This document shows positions 1 to 10,609 of a stretch of 64,000 nucleotides of DNA, piece by piece. Under the pieces are notes generated by a model, which saw only the letters and a list, made by a program, of their open reading frames with translations, did not search any database and was not told the DNA's origin. This stretch comes from Thalassotalea_B piscium_A. GTDB lineage: Bacteria; Pseudomonadota; Gammaproteobacteria; Enterobacterales; Alteromonadaceae. The position numbers and the translations under genes are program-made. How positions within the stretch are numbered: the first letter of the stretch is position 1; each line of letters begins with the position of its first letter. The DNA lies in the NCBI GenBank assembly GCA_049347715.1, contig CP186339.1, positions 4,030,001-4,094,000 of the forward strand, given 5' to 3'.

Positions 1-2312
1 GTTATTTGGTAGCCATTTTCGTCGCTCGGTAATAAATTATCGAAAGAATAGTCACCCTGCTCATCAGTGGTTAATACCGTTGTAACACTAGTGCCTGTGA
101 AATCAACGCCTGCCAATGTTACCGTAACACCTTCAATGCCGACTTCAGCATTATCTTTTACACCGTCATCATTAGCATCAATATAAACATTACCTGATAT
201 TTTACCGAGCTGTAACTCAGCAAAATCGTTATCGGTTAAGTGATCCTGATCCGCTAAGATAAGTCTGTTGATGACATCAGTGTTTCGACTATTAACAAGC
301 ACTTGTCCAAGCTTACTGTCTAAGCCATCAACAAAGTTGCTCGGTTGCGTTTCTGTAATGGTATAGCCATTAGCATCACTTGCAGGTAAATGTATAAATG
401 TATATTCACCGCTAGCGTTGGTGATTTGTGTTTCACTAACCGCTCGGTTTAAATAGTCTGTGCCTGTTAGTGTTAAACTGACATTTTCAATGCCGAGATC
501 ATCCGTAGATTGCAAGCCGTCGTTATTGCCATCAATGAAGACAGTACCTGAAATTTTACCTGAATAGAGCTCGCCAAAATTATTTTTGGTTAAGTGCTCG
601 TTACTTTTTAAAATAAGCATGTTAATAATGTCACTTGTACGGCTATCAACAAGTACTTGCTCATGCTTACTGTCTAAACCATCGTCAAATTTGCTAGGAT
701 GATTTTCAGTAATGGTGTAACCAGTAACCGAATTTTCAGGCAAATTAGTAAAGGTATAATTACCACTATCATCCGTTAACAGTGTTTTACTAATAACTCT
801 ATTTAAGTTGTCAGTGCCTGTTAATGTTATAGATACGCCTTCAATACCTAATTCATCACTGGTTTGCATACCATCATCATTGACATCAATAAAAACGGTC
901 CCTGATATTTTACTTGGGTATAACTCGGCAAAGTTATTCTCGAGTAAGTGTTCATCAACCCCTAAGATGACCTTACTAATAACATCACTAGTACGACTAT
1001 TTGTTAATATTTGTCCTAGCTTGCTATCTAAACCATCTTCAAAATTAGTTGGCTGAGTTTCAGTAATGCTATAACCGTTGGCATCACTTGGGGCTAGGTT
1101 ATTAAAGCTGTATTGACCAACAACATTTGTTGTTTGTGTTTTATTTATGGTCACACCTAAGCTATTAGTGCCCGTCAGGGTAATGGTTACATTTTCAATG
1201 AATACTTCATCAGCATCCTTTATACCGTCATCATTGAGATCGATAAAAACACTTCCTGAAATACTTGAGGCGATGTCGCCACCTTCACCGAAGTTATAGT
1301 TAAGCCCAACGCCATTAACTGGCAGAATTATCGCTGAAATCACATCATTAGCTAATGTACCGCCTAACGAACCTAGAGTATCTTTGCCATCAAATATTAA
1401 ACTCGGTTGTGTTTCAGTTAGTGTGTAGCCTGCCGCATTTGATGCAGGTAAGCCTAAAATCTGGTAATAGCCATTGACATCTGTGGTGGTATTTTGGTTG
1501 ACAGTAAAACCATGATCATCAAAACCTGTTAAGGTGATTTTTACATTATTAATGGCTACTTCAGCAGTATCGCGTAAGCCATTATCGTTAGCATCACGAT
1601 AAACATAGCCTGATATACTTGCACCTTGCTCACCAAAGTTGTAATTAACACCAGACAGATTAGCCGTTAAGGTTATTGCTGAAAAAGTGTCATTAGTAAT
1701 ATTCCCTCCGGCATCCCCCAATTGTTCACTACCATCACCCCATATTGTCGGTTGCGTTTCGGTAATAACGTAAGTGCCAGCAGTTAGATTCGTAAATTGA
1801 TATTCACCATTAACATCTGTTGTGTGAGTAAAATTAACCACTTTACCACTAACTGTTTCTGTGCCTGAGAGTGTAATTAGCGTATTAACAATACCTGTTG
1901 TTTCATTAACATCTTTAATGCCATTGTTATTAGCATCGTACCAAACACTGCCTCGCAAACTGGCTTTGCCAAGTTCACCAAAGTCATACTTTATGATGTC
2001 TGTGTTGGTAGGTAATGCTATTGCGGTAATAACATCAGTCATTCTACTGCTATTGTCGATAACTCCAGATAGGTTTTCTAAACCATCGGTAAAGTTTGTT
2101 GGGTGAGTTTCTGTGATAGTGTAGCCATTAGCATCACTTGTAGGTAAATGGTCAAATAAGTAATCACCATCAACATTGGTTACCACTACTTCATTAAGCT
2201 CATTTCCCCAGTCATCCTTGCCTGTTAATGTCATGGTTACGTTAGCTATACCATGATCATAGTTATCAATCGAACCATTGTCATTTTGATCGTTATAAAC
2301 CGTACCAGCGAT
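1..2312 (-). repeat. Tandem SdrD_B-like coding repeats, period about 350 bp
   Basis: Seven unit starts lie near 2312, 1962, 1620, 1264, 911, 561 and 212 (reading leftward), so the period is roughly 342-356 bp. The three units nearest the left edge are most alike at DNA level, sharing runs such as caatattacctgaaattttac-like blocks with few changes, while the first units are more diverged. This pattern fits recent duplication at the distal end of the array. The last unit is cut by the window edge. Confidence 0.8.
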
Positions 2313-5300
2313 AGACGACTCAGTGACCGTTACCGTGCCTGTATCACTGTCATTACTGTCATCTGAATCAACGCCAAAGGTAGTAACTGATGCCGTGTTT
2401 GATATGCTAGCGCTACTTGGTTTTGCTGTTACCACAACCGGAACAGTTACTGTAACACTAGCACCATTTGTTATGGTCTCTAATTCACAAGTAAAACTAT
2501 CATCGCCAGCAGCACCGGTACAAGTTCCCTGACTAGGTACAGGGGGACCTATGAGCTCCATGTCTGCGGGTAAATTATCAGTTAAATCTGAGTCAGCACT
2601 ATCTCCTGGGCCATTATTTTTAACAACAATATTCCAATTAAAGTGTTCATTTATTGAAACAGACGCTTGAGAGGGTGTTTTTGTGATAGCCAAATCAACC
2701 GTAGCTCTAACAGAAGTTGTTTCACTTTCATTATCGTTACCAGGAACAGTGTCATCTTCATTTGCACTGATTGTCGCCATCGTAGAGTGAGTATCACCTG
2801 TTGCATCGGGAGCGGTATCGGCACTAAAGTATAAAAAACGCGTCACTGTAGTATTTGCAGCAATATCGTCAGGTAACGAACAAACAGTTGTTATTATTGT
2901 ATTACCGGTGGCTGAAGCGTTGATATTATTACAAATAGATGTCGCAGCATTACAGCCTGTACTACCTGCGCTATCACATAAAAACGTTACTTGCTTCCCT
3001 GCTTTCGGTGTCATAACGTCAGTTAATTTTACACCTGTAGCAAGCGAAGGTCCTTGGTTGGTCATTTCAATTTCATAAATAATAATATTATTTAAACTTG
3101 CGGGAAATACACCTGGGGCTATTGTCCAACCGACAGGATCTGTAACATCAGTATTATTAACTAATAAATCAAGCTTTGCCTTTATTACAGTCAAGGCAGC
3201 CGTTTGGCTATTGTTTGCAACAGGTATACTTTCATGAGTATCTGTTGTGATAGATGATTCGTTCGCTAATATCCAACCTGTATTTGCACCATCCCAACCA
3301 GGACGAACTTTTAAGGTAATTGTTTCAGTTTCATTTCTCGTTAACGTCCCGATATTACAGGTTAAGGTATCACCCGCTAACGCTAAACAGCTCCCTTTAG
3401 AAGGATCTGAAGATATTAATTTATAGGTTCTGCCAGCAGGCGGTGTAAATTCATGTGTTACTACAACATTAGCAGCACTAGAAGGACCATTGTTTTTAAA
3501 TGTTAAAACGTAAGTACTTTCTGTCCCTGCTTCCGTACTATTAGGAGAAATGGATAACGTTGTCATTTCAACATCGGCAATAGGATCTATTGTTATGTCA
3601 ACACTGTCACTATTATTTGCTGTGTTTTGTTCACCTAAAATTTGAGAATATACGCTAGCGGTATTAACCTTATCGCCATCAAATAAACCACGAGAAGTGG
3701 TTATGGTAATTTCGACCGTATCAGCCCCACTTCCAGCAGTACCGCCAAAGGTTTGATTATCATCTAATACGCATTGGACCGTTGCATTTGTTATATCACA
3801 AGAAAAATTCTGTTGTGTGCCGCCAGTGACCGATGCGGTTATAGCTGTTGTAGCCGTATTAACAAACCCAGGGATGGTGTCCTGAATAACCACGCCGTTA
3901 TCACCACCCGTATCAACAATATCATCACCCGTATTCGTTACAGTTAACACATAAGTTATGGTGCTTTCGTCAACTTCTAATACCGCATTTGCATTTGGGG
4001 TTGATACCGTTTTACTTATGTCTAAGTCTGCTATCGCTGTCGTGCTTTTAGCTGTACCTGTCGTACAATTATTACTAGATACCGGATCAAATTGCCCTAA
4101 TACACCTTTATCTTCTGTACAGGCCCTATTTGTTAATGAACCGGCATTAGTTGCGATGGTTACTATATTAAGATAAGCGCTATCTGCACCGTTGATGAGC
4201 TGTGAACTATATTCACAAGTCACATCGCCACCAATTCCGCCAGGATGAGTACAAGCCCAATTAGTACCAGAGAATGAGCTATAAGTTTCGTTCGCACTTA
4301 AGGTATCCACAACAGTTACTGTACCCGTTGTAGTATTCGGGCCATGGTTATGCACCCGAATTCTACTATTCATATCACCACCTAAAGCAACCGGATTAGG
4401 TGTTTTTACTTTGGTTATTGATAAATCAGCACCATCAGGGACAATATCAAAAGTAACATCATCGTGGTTATTAGAAGTAATAGGGTCGTCTGTATCACTA
4501 TCGATGTAAGCGTTATTAACAATACCGGTACCCGTAGATGGTACATCTGTGGTAATGACAATATCGTCGGTTTCTCCGACGTTATATGAGGCACGAGTAC
4601 AAGTAACGGTTCCACCTGCTTCACCACATGCCCAACTAGCACCAGTGTAACTTTGGTAAGTAAATCCCGCAGGTAACGCATCTGTAACGACAACATTATC
4701 AGCGTTAAAAGGACCAAGATTTCTTGGTTTTAGAGTGAACATTGTTGTCTTACCACCAACGACAGGCATAGCAACTGTTTTAGTAATGCTTAAATCAGTG
4801 CCTTTCGCAATAGTGGTATTAGCAGTAGAGCTATTATTACTTAAATAAGGGTCACTTACCGTAGCGCTAGTTGTACTGACTTCGGCTACGTTTGTCACTG
4901 TGCCTGTTATTGCACCAGTGACTTTTACATTAAGGGTTATTGCTGGCGCACTATCGCCATTGGTAATGTTGGCTCTATTACACGTAACCGTTTGTCCTGA
5001 GTTGCTACAAGTCCAACCTGAGCCACTAGAGGAAACATAACTAATACCTGTAGGTAAAGTATCAACTACCGTAATAGTATTGGAATCATCTGGGCCAATA
5101 TTATTAACATTTAATGTGTAATTGTAAGCTTTACCAGCAAAGACAGCTGCAGGGTTACTTGTTTGAACAATATTTAAGTCAGCACCATTTCCAATAGTCG
5201 TATTTTGTGTTTCATCATTATTGCTAGTATCAGTATCTGCTGAATCTGTCCCTACTGTCGTAGTTAACGCAATGGTATTGCCTGTACTACCACTTGTTTT

Positions 5301-5618
5301 TAATACTAAATTTATATTAGTAACGACTGAACCAACAAAGTCACCAAAAGTACAATTGACTGTGTTGGTGCCTGAGTCATGATTACATCTAGCATCATCT
5401 ACTCTTACAAAGCTTGTGGTTGCAGGTATAGGAACTGCTAACGTAACGTTTGTAGCGGTGTCATTGTGAGCATTTAATAATGAGATGGCATAGGTGATCT
5501 CTCCACCACGAGGAGCTGGGTCAGGAGTGTCGGTTAATGTTGATATTTGAACATCAACGGCAACGGCCGAAGACGTAACTAGCATTAATACTAATAACGA
5601 TAAAAGTTTTTTAATCAT
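1..5618 (-). CDS. Giant secreted repeat protein: DUF11 repeats then SdrD_B-like repeats (partial, C-terminus beyond window)
   Basis: One frame stays open for about 1,872 codons from an ATG at 5618 to the window edge; I checked the frame at several points and saw no stop. Residues 1-21 form a signal peptide (MIKKLLSLLVLMLVTSSAVA). The first ~1,100 residues hold about eight DUF11-type Ig-like modules, each opening with a phrase like ADLSITKT and containing NNGP-type turns. From about residue 1,103, seven SdrD_B/Cna-B-like modules of ~117 residues follow, each with a motif such as ISGTVFIDVNDDG and a later TITETQP segment; the DNDG loops suggest calcium binding. The family is extracellular, structural or adhesive; the ligand is unknown. 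The C-terminal sorting signal lies outside the window. Ribosome binding is weak (AGGA about 14 bases upstream). Product class is well supported, function is not. Confidence 0.88.
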   Translation of the reverse strand, partial: MIKKLLSLLVLMLVTSSAVAVDVQISTLTDTPDPAPRGGEITYAISLLNAHNDTATNVTLAVPIPATTSFVRVDDARCNHDSGTNTVNCTFGDFVGSVVTNINLVLKTSGSTGNTIALTTTVGTDSADTDTSNNDETQNTTIGNGADLNIVQTSNPAAVFAGKAYNYTLNVNNIGPDDSNTITVVDTLPTGISYVSSSGSGWTCSNSGQTVTCNRANITNGDSAPAITLNVKVTGAITGTVTNVAEVSTTSATVSDPYLSNNSSTANTTIAKGTDLSITKTVAMPVVGGKTTMFTLKPRNLGPFNADNVVVTDALPAGFTYQSYTGASWACGEAGGTVTCTRASYNVGETDDIVITTDVPSTGTGIVNNAYIDSDTDDPITSNNHDDVTFDIVPDGADLSITKVKTPNPVALGGDMNSRIRVHNHGPNTTTGTVTVVDTLSANETYSSFSGTNWACTHPGGIGGDVTCEYSSQLINGADSAYLNIVTIATNAGSLTNRACTEDKGVLGQFDPVSSNNCTTGTAKSTTAIADLDISKTVSTPNANAVLEVDESTITYVLTVTNTGDDIVDTGGDNGVVIQDTIPGFVNTATTAITASVTGGTQQNFSCDITNATVQCVLDDNQTFGGTAGSGADTVEITITTSRGLFDGDKVNTASVYSQILGEQNTANNSDSVDITIDPIADVEMTTLSISPNSTEAGTESTYVLTFKNNGPSSAANVVVTHEFTPPAGRTYKLISSDPSKGSCLALAGDTLTCNIGTLTRNETETITLKVRPGWDGANTGWILANESSITTDTHESIPVANNSQTAALTVIKAKLDLLVNNTDVTDPVGWTIAPGVFPASLNNIIIYEIEMTNQGPSLATGVKLTDVMTPKAGKQVTFLCDSAGSTGCNAATSICNNINASATGNTIITTVCSLPDDIAANTTVTRFLYFSADTAPDATGDTHSTMATISANEDDTVPGNDNESETTSVRATVDLAITKTPSQASVSINEHFNWNIVVKNNGPGDSADSDLTDNLPADMELIGPPVPSQGTCTGAAGDDSFTCELETITNGASVTVTVPVVVTAKPSSASISNTASVTTFGVDSDDSNDSDTGTVTVTESSIAGTVYNDQNDNGSIDNYDHGIANVTMTLTGKDDWGNELNEVVVTNVDGDYLFDHLPTSDANGYTITETHPTNFTDGLENLSGVIDNSSRMTDVITAIALPTNTDIIKYDFGELGKASLRGSVWYDANNNGIKDVNETTGIVNTLITLSGTETVSGKVVNFTHTTDVNGEYQFTNLTAGTYVITETQPTIWGDGSEQLGDAGGNITNDTFSAITLTANLSGVNYNFGEQGASISGYVYRDANDNGLRDTAEVAINNVKITLTGFDDHGFTVNQNTTTDVNGYYQILGLPASNAAGYTLTETQPSLIFDGKDTLGSLGGTLANDVISAIILPVNGVGLNYNFGEGGDIASSISGSVFIDLNDDGIKDADEVFIENVTITLTGTNSLGVTINKTQTTNVVGQYSFNNLAPSDANGYSITETQPTNFEDGLDSKLGQILTNSRTSDVISKVILGVDEHLLENNFAELYPSKISGTVFIDVNDDGMQTSDELGIEGVSITLTGTDNLNRVISKTLLTDDSGNYTFTNLPENSVTGYTITENHPSKFDDGLDSKHEQVLVDSRTSDIINMLILKSNEHLTKNNFGELYSGKISGTVFIDGNNDGLQSTDDLGIENVSLTLTGTDYLNRAVSETQITNASGEYTFIHLPASDANGYTITETQPSNFVDGLDSKLGQVLVNSRNTDVINRLILADQDHLTDNDFAELQLGKISGNVYIDANDDGVKDNAEVGIEGVTVTLAGVDFTGTSVTTVLTTDEQGDYSFDNLLPSDENGYQI

Positions 5619-5758
5619 AAATGACCACATATTCCTAAATGTAAAACCAAAGTTTTAGTCGGTTGTTTTTATATATAAAATTGAAAAGACATTACGTTTT
5701 GACTTTTAATTGATGCGACAAATAGCCAAAATTAACGCTAATTTAAATTAGTAAGGAT

Positions 5759-5974
5759 TTACGGTTTCACATATTTGATAGCGTTTTTTATTAGTCCTAA
5801 AAAGTTATTTTCGCGACCATAAGAGCGCTCGACCTCATTGTTAGCAGGGACAAAACCAACAAAAACCTTTTGAATATGCTTAGGTACAGAATTACCTTCA
5901 GCAGATGATGAAAATACTGGAGATGTTACTAAGGTGCTTAAAACACCTACAGCTAATAACATTTGCTTCTTCAT
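5759..5974 (-). CDS. Small exported protein of unknown function (71 aa)
   Basis: I do not recognise a family. The first ~23 residues look like a Sec signal peptide (MKKQMLLAVGVLSTLVTSP followed by small residues), leaving a mature peptide of under 50 residues that is rich in charged and aromatic positions (VERSYGRENNF, NAIKYVKP). A good ribosome binding site, GAAGGAAT, lies 7 bases before the ATG, which supports a real gene. It sits alone between the giant repeat protein (also leftward, 140 bp downstream) and the divergent hybrid sensor-regulator gene. It could be periplasmic or released. No terminator was seen between it and the giant gene, so the two could share a transcript. Confidence 0.6.
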   Translation of the reverse strand: MKKQMLLAVGVLSTLVTSPVFSSSAEGNSVPKHIQKVFVGFVPANNEVERSYGRENNFLGLIKNAIKYVKP

Positions 5975-6238
5975 AACGTTATTCCTTCACTCATTGCTTA
6001 AGTGCTGTTGCACCATGTGTGCTCAACGAACCTGTAATAAAGGGCGTATATTAATGAAAAAAATGCTGTACTGTTTATCTATAACGGTCTTATTTTTATC
6101 AAAAACGGTCTAAATAAGTTAAAAATAGTTTTAATGTGCAAATATTGGTTTTTATACGTAAATAAAAATAGTTTTACGATGTTTGTATGAAATGCGACAA
6201 TAATAACTTCTTATTAAAATCGACAATGAAGCACTAAT

Positions 6239-9200
6239 ATGCCATCAACAGTAATAAAGAAGCACCATTCACTGCTCTCATCCTTTATCTGGCTATGTAT
6301 TCTTTTATTTGCTTCTCGCTCTTGTTTGGCGATATCGGTTGATTACCTTGGTAAACAACAGGGATTAAGTAACTCAAATGTTCACACAATTTTTGAAGAT
6401 AGTGATGGCATTATCTGGGTAGGTACAGAAACTGAGGTTAACTGGTATTTAGGCGATCAGTTTAAGCCATTAGGTACTCAAGCAACCGGCTCAGGGGACA
6501 AGCCTTTAAATGTTGCTCATATTTTTGAGGATAACGACAAAGGGATCTGGTTCTTAAATTTTGCTAATGGAATATTTAGATTGGATAAACGCGAATGGAA
6601 AATGTCAAAAATTTCCATCAAGGGTCGTAAGAGTGACTTAACAGAGTTAAGTGGAAACCAAGTATTTGTAGATAAAAAGGGGACTATCTGGCTAACCACA
6701 GATTCAGGGGTATTTATCTATGATACTAGCAAACAATTGCTCACTGAAGTTCCTATCGCCAATAATGCCCCTGATGAGCAACTCATTTTTAATCAAATTA
6801 GCTATTTTACCGACAGTCAAATAGGTCTAGCAACAAGCCAAGGCATTTATCTATGGCAAGCTCAACAAGGTATATTTTCACAATTAAAATCAGATATTTT
6901 AAGTCAGAAAGAAATAGAAAAATTCATTTGGAAAAAAGGTTTTACCTGGGTACAAACAAATAAAGCCGTCTACCGAATTAATGATAAAGCTAGCGAAACA
7001 ACGTTAGTTTTTTCTTCTGATTTACCTACTAATAAGATTAACGATATTTTTATTGAGAACGACTCTAGCTATTGGATAATCGCAGATAGTGGTATTTACC
7101 AGATGTCTGAAGAAAATAAGCTGTTAGAACATTTTCAACAGACAAATTTTGATCAATATGGAACCAATAAAGCCTTAGCGATAAAAAAAATTGATGGGAG
7201 ACTCTGGATAGTAACTGAACATATGTTGCTCGAATTTGAGTACAATACCCAAAAAATTAAACAGTTACCTTTAGACGCCTTTCCAAAAGTAGATAAAAGC
7301 AACAAGACACTTCATATTTTTAGTGATACATCAAAAAACTTATGGATGATAACGTCAAAAAGCATTGCTAAAATCTCCTTTAATCAGCCTACATTTATTG
7401 CCTATCAATTTAACCCTAAATCAGCTGTAGGTCCAATTAGTACATTAAGTCGTGCCATTCTGTATGACTCTAAAGGACTGTTATGGTTAGGTAGTCAAGA
7501 TAAAGGTATCAGCCGCTTTAATAAAAACACTCAAACTTGGGACTATTTTTCTCATGTCGCGAACAACCAAGATACCTTATCTAATAATCATGTAAGAGCG
7601 TTACTTGAAGATAAACAAGGCAATATTTGGGCGGGCACAGAGGGAGGAGGCCTCAACTTATTTAATGAGAGCACACAACAATGGCAACAATTTAAACAAA
7701 ATAGCTGGCAAGATAATATTTTCAACTTACATGAAGGAAAAGAGAATCAACTGTGGATTGGTCATGGTAGAGGAATTAGCTCTTTTTCAACAATATCTCA
7801 CCAATTTACTAATTACTCTCCAGTAGAAGACAATGATACTGCACCAATGGTTAGAGCATTAGAACAGGACAATAAAAATAATTTGTGGGTAGGTACTCAT
7901 TTTAATAAAACAAAAGAGTCAGAAAAATACACAAATGCCAGAGGTTTATATAAATTTAATACTATCAGCCACGAATGGAAAAATTTTAATCATGATCCCA
8001 ACCAAAGTGAAAGCTTATCTAATGATTTAATCTTTACAATTAAAATAGATAGCTATCAAGACATATGGGTTGGAACTTGGGGTGGAGGCATTAATTTATT
8101 AAAAGATGATGGTGAAAACTTCCACCATTACACCATGAAAGATGGCTTATCAAGTAATGTGATTTACGCTATTTTTCAAGATAAATTAGGCTCTCTTTGG
8201 ATTAGCTCCGCAGGAGGAGTAGATCAATTAACCCCTTGTCATAGAGACACATTTCCATTCAATTACCAATGTAAACCCAAGATTAAGCACTTTAAATTAT
8301 CAGCGCCTTTATCAGACATAGAATTTGATTCAGAAAGCGCATTTCAAGCAAAGGATGGCACAATATACTTTGGCGGCTTAAACGGTGTACTCAGTTTTAA
8401 CCCAGAAAAAGGTATGAAGTCTAATCCATACCCTCCAAAAAACACTTTTTTTAGTGAACTAACAATTAAAGAACAACCAATAACACCTGAATCTCATCAT
8501 GGTTTGGACAAGTGGATAGGTTACGCGGATAAATTAACACTTAATTATGATGAGCAGCCTTTCTCGCTATCGGTAGCCAACAATGAATATACTCAACCAG
8601 AAGAAAATCAATATCGCTACAGAGTTGATAATGGCTATTGGTCAAGCATAAATCCTAAGTACAAAGACTTAACCTTCAGGAAGTTGGCATTCGGTCAATA
8701 TAAAATTGAAATTGATTCCAGCAACAATGAAGGTGTATGGTCAAACAACCCAAAAGCACTTATGGTAACAGTTACACCGCCATTTTATTATTCTTGGCTA
8801 GCATTAACCTTATACACTATCACTATTCTTACCGGCATTTATCTTTATATATTAGCTCGTCAAAAAGAACATAGAAAACGCGAAAATCAACTTGAAAAAC
8901 AAGTGATGTTAAAAACAGAAGAGATAGTCAAAAGTAAACATGAAGTTGAAGCTCTCCTCAAAGAAAAACAGCATTTTATTGAAAATATCTCGCATGAGCT
9001 TAAAACACCATTAACACTTATTTTTAACGCTTTAGAAACCGTATCAAATACCGAATTAAGCGTCGAAAACAAGAAAAAAATGAGTAACATTAAACATAAT
9101 GGCCAACGGTTGTTTCACCTTGTTGAACAATTATTATCCCTTGCCAGTAATGAACAGTCCACTGTAACTAAATCAATCGTATCGCTAGCTAATACTTGTC

Positions 9201-10471
9201 GACAAGTCATAAATAATTTCTCTTCTTTTGCTTCAGAAAAAAAACTGACCATCGTACTTGAATGTAAAACAAATGCAGAACTTATTATTGAGAGTCAGAT
9301 ATTAGAGACCATACTGACTAATCTAGTATCTAATGCAATCAAGTATGCAGACAATTCCACTGAAATTAAAATCATTTGTATGCTAGAAAATCCCTTCTGC
9401 GTGATTAAAGTCACTAATGTAGGTCCAAATATTCCTACAACATATGAAGAATCGATTTTTGAAAAGTTTTACCGCCTTGAACATCACCATGAAACAGAAG
9501 GACAAGGAATAGGACTTTCATCCTGTAGAGATCTCGTTGAGTCTTATCACGGTACATTAACGTTAGATAATACCCAGCCTAATCTAGTTCAGTTTATTGT
9601 AGCACTACCTATTGATCTGATTTTTAATATTGACCAGACATTAATTGAAAGTAGCATAGCCACTAAATCGCGAGTAAATACGGCTCCAAGCAAGGGTAAA
9701 CGAAGACTGCTTATTGTTGAAGATAACCAAGAAATAAACCAATTCCTAACTCAGCTATTAGCCTCAAGTTACGATGTCTTAAACGTTTACAATGGTAAAG
9801 AAGCTACTGAACAAATTGATGAATTTCAACCTGATTTGATTTTATCCGATGTAATGATGCCTCAAATGGATGGTTTTGAATTATGTCAATTTATAAGAAA
9901 AAGTAATAGGCCATATAGCAAATGTCCAATCATGTTACTGACCGCTAAAAATGATATGTTGAGCCAGAAACAGGGATTAGAGGCAGGGGCTACAGACTAT
10001 TTAAGTAAACCTTTTAGCAGCGAAATATTGAAATTAAAAATAGCTAATTTATTAGAATCATCGACTGAAACAAGAAACAAAATTACCGCTTCAGCATCTA
10101 ACCATTTACAGGTAGAAGTGACAGAAGATGAAACCCGCAATAGGTTTATACAACGAACACGAGAGTTTTTAAAAGTTCACTTTCCTGATCCTGAATTTAA
10201 TGTGAAAAAACTATCTGAACTGTTGGCGATGGATGAAAGAACATTAAGACGAAAATCCGAACTTTATTTCTCACAGAAACCCAAAGATATTATTCGGGAA
10301 TACCGACTGCAATGTGCTTATGAGATGTTGAAATTCGGCGGCAATATTTCGAATATATCGATATCTTGTGGTTTTACAACCTTGCCACATTTTTCAAAAT
10401 GTTTTAAAGATAAATATAAACAAACACCTAAACAAGCTCAACGACAAATTTTTACAATAAATAAAGAATAA
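6239..10471 (+). CDS. Hybrid two-component system protein (one-piece sensor kinase, receiver and AraC-type regulator)
   Basis: 1,410 residues. An N-terminal signal/anchor is followed by a periplasmic two-bladed beta-propeller region of Reg_prop repeats (about residues 35-690, recurring motifs like DKQGNIWAGTEGGGLN) and a Y_Y_Y Ig-like domain (about 760-845). A membrane helix spans about 850-872. A coiled linker leads to HisKA with the H-box ENISHELKTPL (His919), HATPase_c with NLVSNAIKYA and GQGIGLS, a receiver domain with acceptor Asp1204 in LILSDVMMPQMDG and the conserved Lys in LSKPF, and a C-terminal AraC HTH (about 1305-1405). Such proteins sense a periplasmic ligand, often an oligosaccharide, and directly bind DNA at the inner membrane. 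They are best known from Bacteroidetes; here no glycan-utilisation genes flank it, so ligand and targets are open. No strong ribosome binding site is seen. Confidence 0.93.
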   Translation: MPSTVIKKHHSLLSSFIWLCILLFASRSCLAISVDYLGKQQGLSNSNVHTIFEDSDGIIWVGTETEVNWYLGDQFKPLGTQATGSGDKPLNVAHIFEDNDKGIWFLNFANGIFRLDKREWKMSKISIKGRKSDLTELSGNQVFVDKKGTIWLTTDSGVFIYDTSKQLLTEVPIANNAPDEQLIFNQISYFTDSQIGLATSQGIYLWQAQQGIFSQLKSDILSQKEIEKFIWKKGFTWVQTNKAVYRINDKASETTLVFSSDLPTNKINDIFIENDSSYWIIADSGIYQMSEENKLLEHFQQTNFDQYGTNKALAIKKIDGRLWIVTEHMLLEFEYNTQKIKQLPLDAFPKVDKSNKTLHIFSDTSKNLWMITSKSIAKISFNQPTFIAYQFNPKSAVGPISTLSRAILYDSKGLLWLGSQDKGISRFNKNTQTWDYFSHVANNQDTLSNNHVRALLEDKQGNIWAGTEGGGLNLFNESTQQWQQFKQNSWQDNIFNLHEGKENQLWIGHGRGISSFSTISHQFTNYSPVEDNDTAPMVRALEQDNKNNLWVGTHFNKTKESEKYTNARGLYKFNTISHEWKNFNHDPNQSESLSNDLIFTIKIDSYQDIWVGTWGGGINLLKDDGENFHHYTMKDGLSSNVIYAIFQDKLGSLWISSAGGVDQLTPCHRDTFPFNYQCKPKIKHFKLSAPLSDIEFDSESAFQAKDGTIYFGGLNGVLSFNPEKGMKSNPYPPKNTFFSELTIKEQPITPESHHGLDKWIGYADKLTLNYDEQPFSLSVANNEYTQPEENQYRYRVDNGYWSSINPKYKDLTFRKLAFGQYKIEIDSSNNEGVWSNNPKALMVTVTPPFYYSWLALTLYTITILTGIYLYILARQKEHRKRENQLEKQVMLKTEEIVKSKHEVEALLKEKQHFIENISHELKTPLTLIFNALETVSNTELSVENKKKMSNIKHNGQRLFHLVEQLLSLASNEQSTVTKSIVSLANTCRQVINNFSSFASEKKLTIVLECKTNAELIIESQILETILTNLVSNAIKYADNSTEIKIICMLENPFCVIKVTNVGPNIPTTYEESIFEKFYRLEHHHETEGQGIGLSSCRDLVESYHGTLTLDNTQPNLVQFIVALPIDLIFNIDQTLIESSIATKSRVNTAPSKGKRRLLIVEDNQEINQFLTQLLASSYDVLNVYNGKEATEQIDEFQPDLILSDVMMPQMDGFELCQFIRKSNRPYSKCPIMLLTAKNDMLSQKQGLEAGATDYLSKPFSSEILKLKIANLLESSTETRNKITASASNHLQVEVTEDETRNRFIQRTREFLKVHFPDPEFNVKKLSELLAMDERTLRRKSELYFSQKPKDIIREYRLQCAYEMLKFGGNISNISISCGFTTLPHFSKCFKDKYKQTPKQAQRQIFTINKE

Positions 10472-10493
10472 TTTTACATTAAATACCCTTTGT

Positions 10494-10527
10494 AAAAGGC
10501 TAACTCGCAATTGCGAGTTAGCCTTTT
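10494..10527. terminator. Perfect 34-bp palindromic bidirectional terminator
   Basis: The arm AAAAGGCTAACTCGCAA is followed at once by its exact reverse complement, giving a 17-bp stem with A-rich and T-rich ends on both strands. It sits between the converging sensor-regulator gene (stop at 10471) and the BASS transporter gene (stop at 10610), so it can end both transcripts. Confidence 0.85.
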
Positions 10528-10609
10528 GTTTTGAAGTCATAGCAATGTACTTAACCAGAATTCAGGTTACTTATAAAATTAATGACTCATAATAACGTCC
10601 AGTCGGTAT

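Noticed and set aside
1..2312. Regular ~350-bp repeats considered as a CRISPR-like or mobile array
   Set aside because: The period is coding, in frame and divergent along the array; there are no short identical repeats with unique spacers.
808..4176. Several rightward frames of 69-82 residues and an internal leftward frame at 4415-4717
   Set aside because: All are antisense to, or out of frame with, the intact giant repeat gene.
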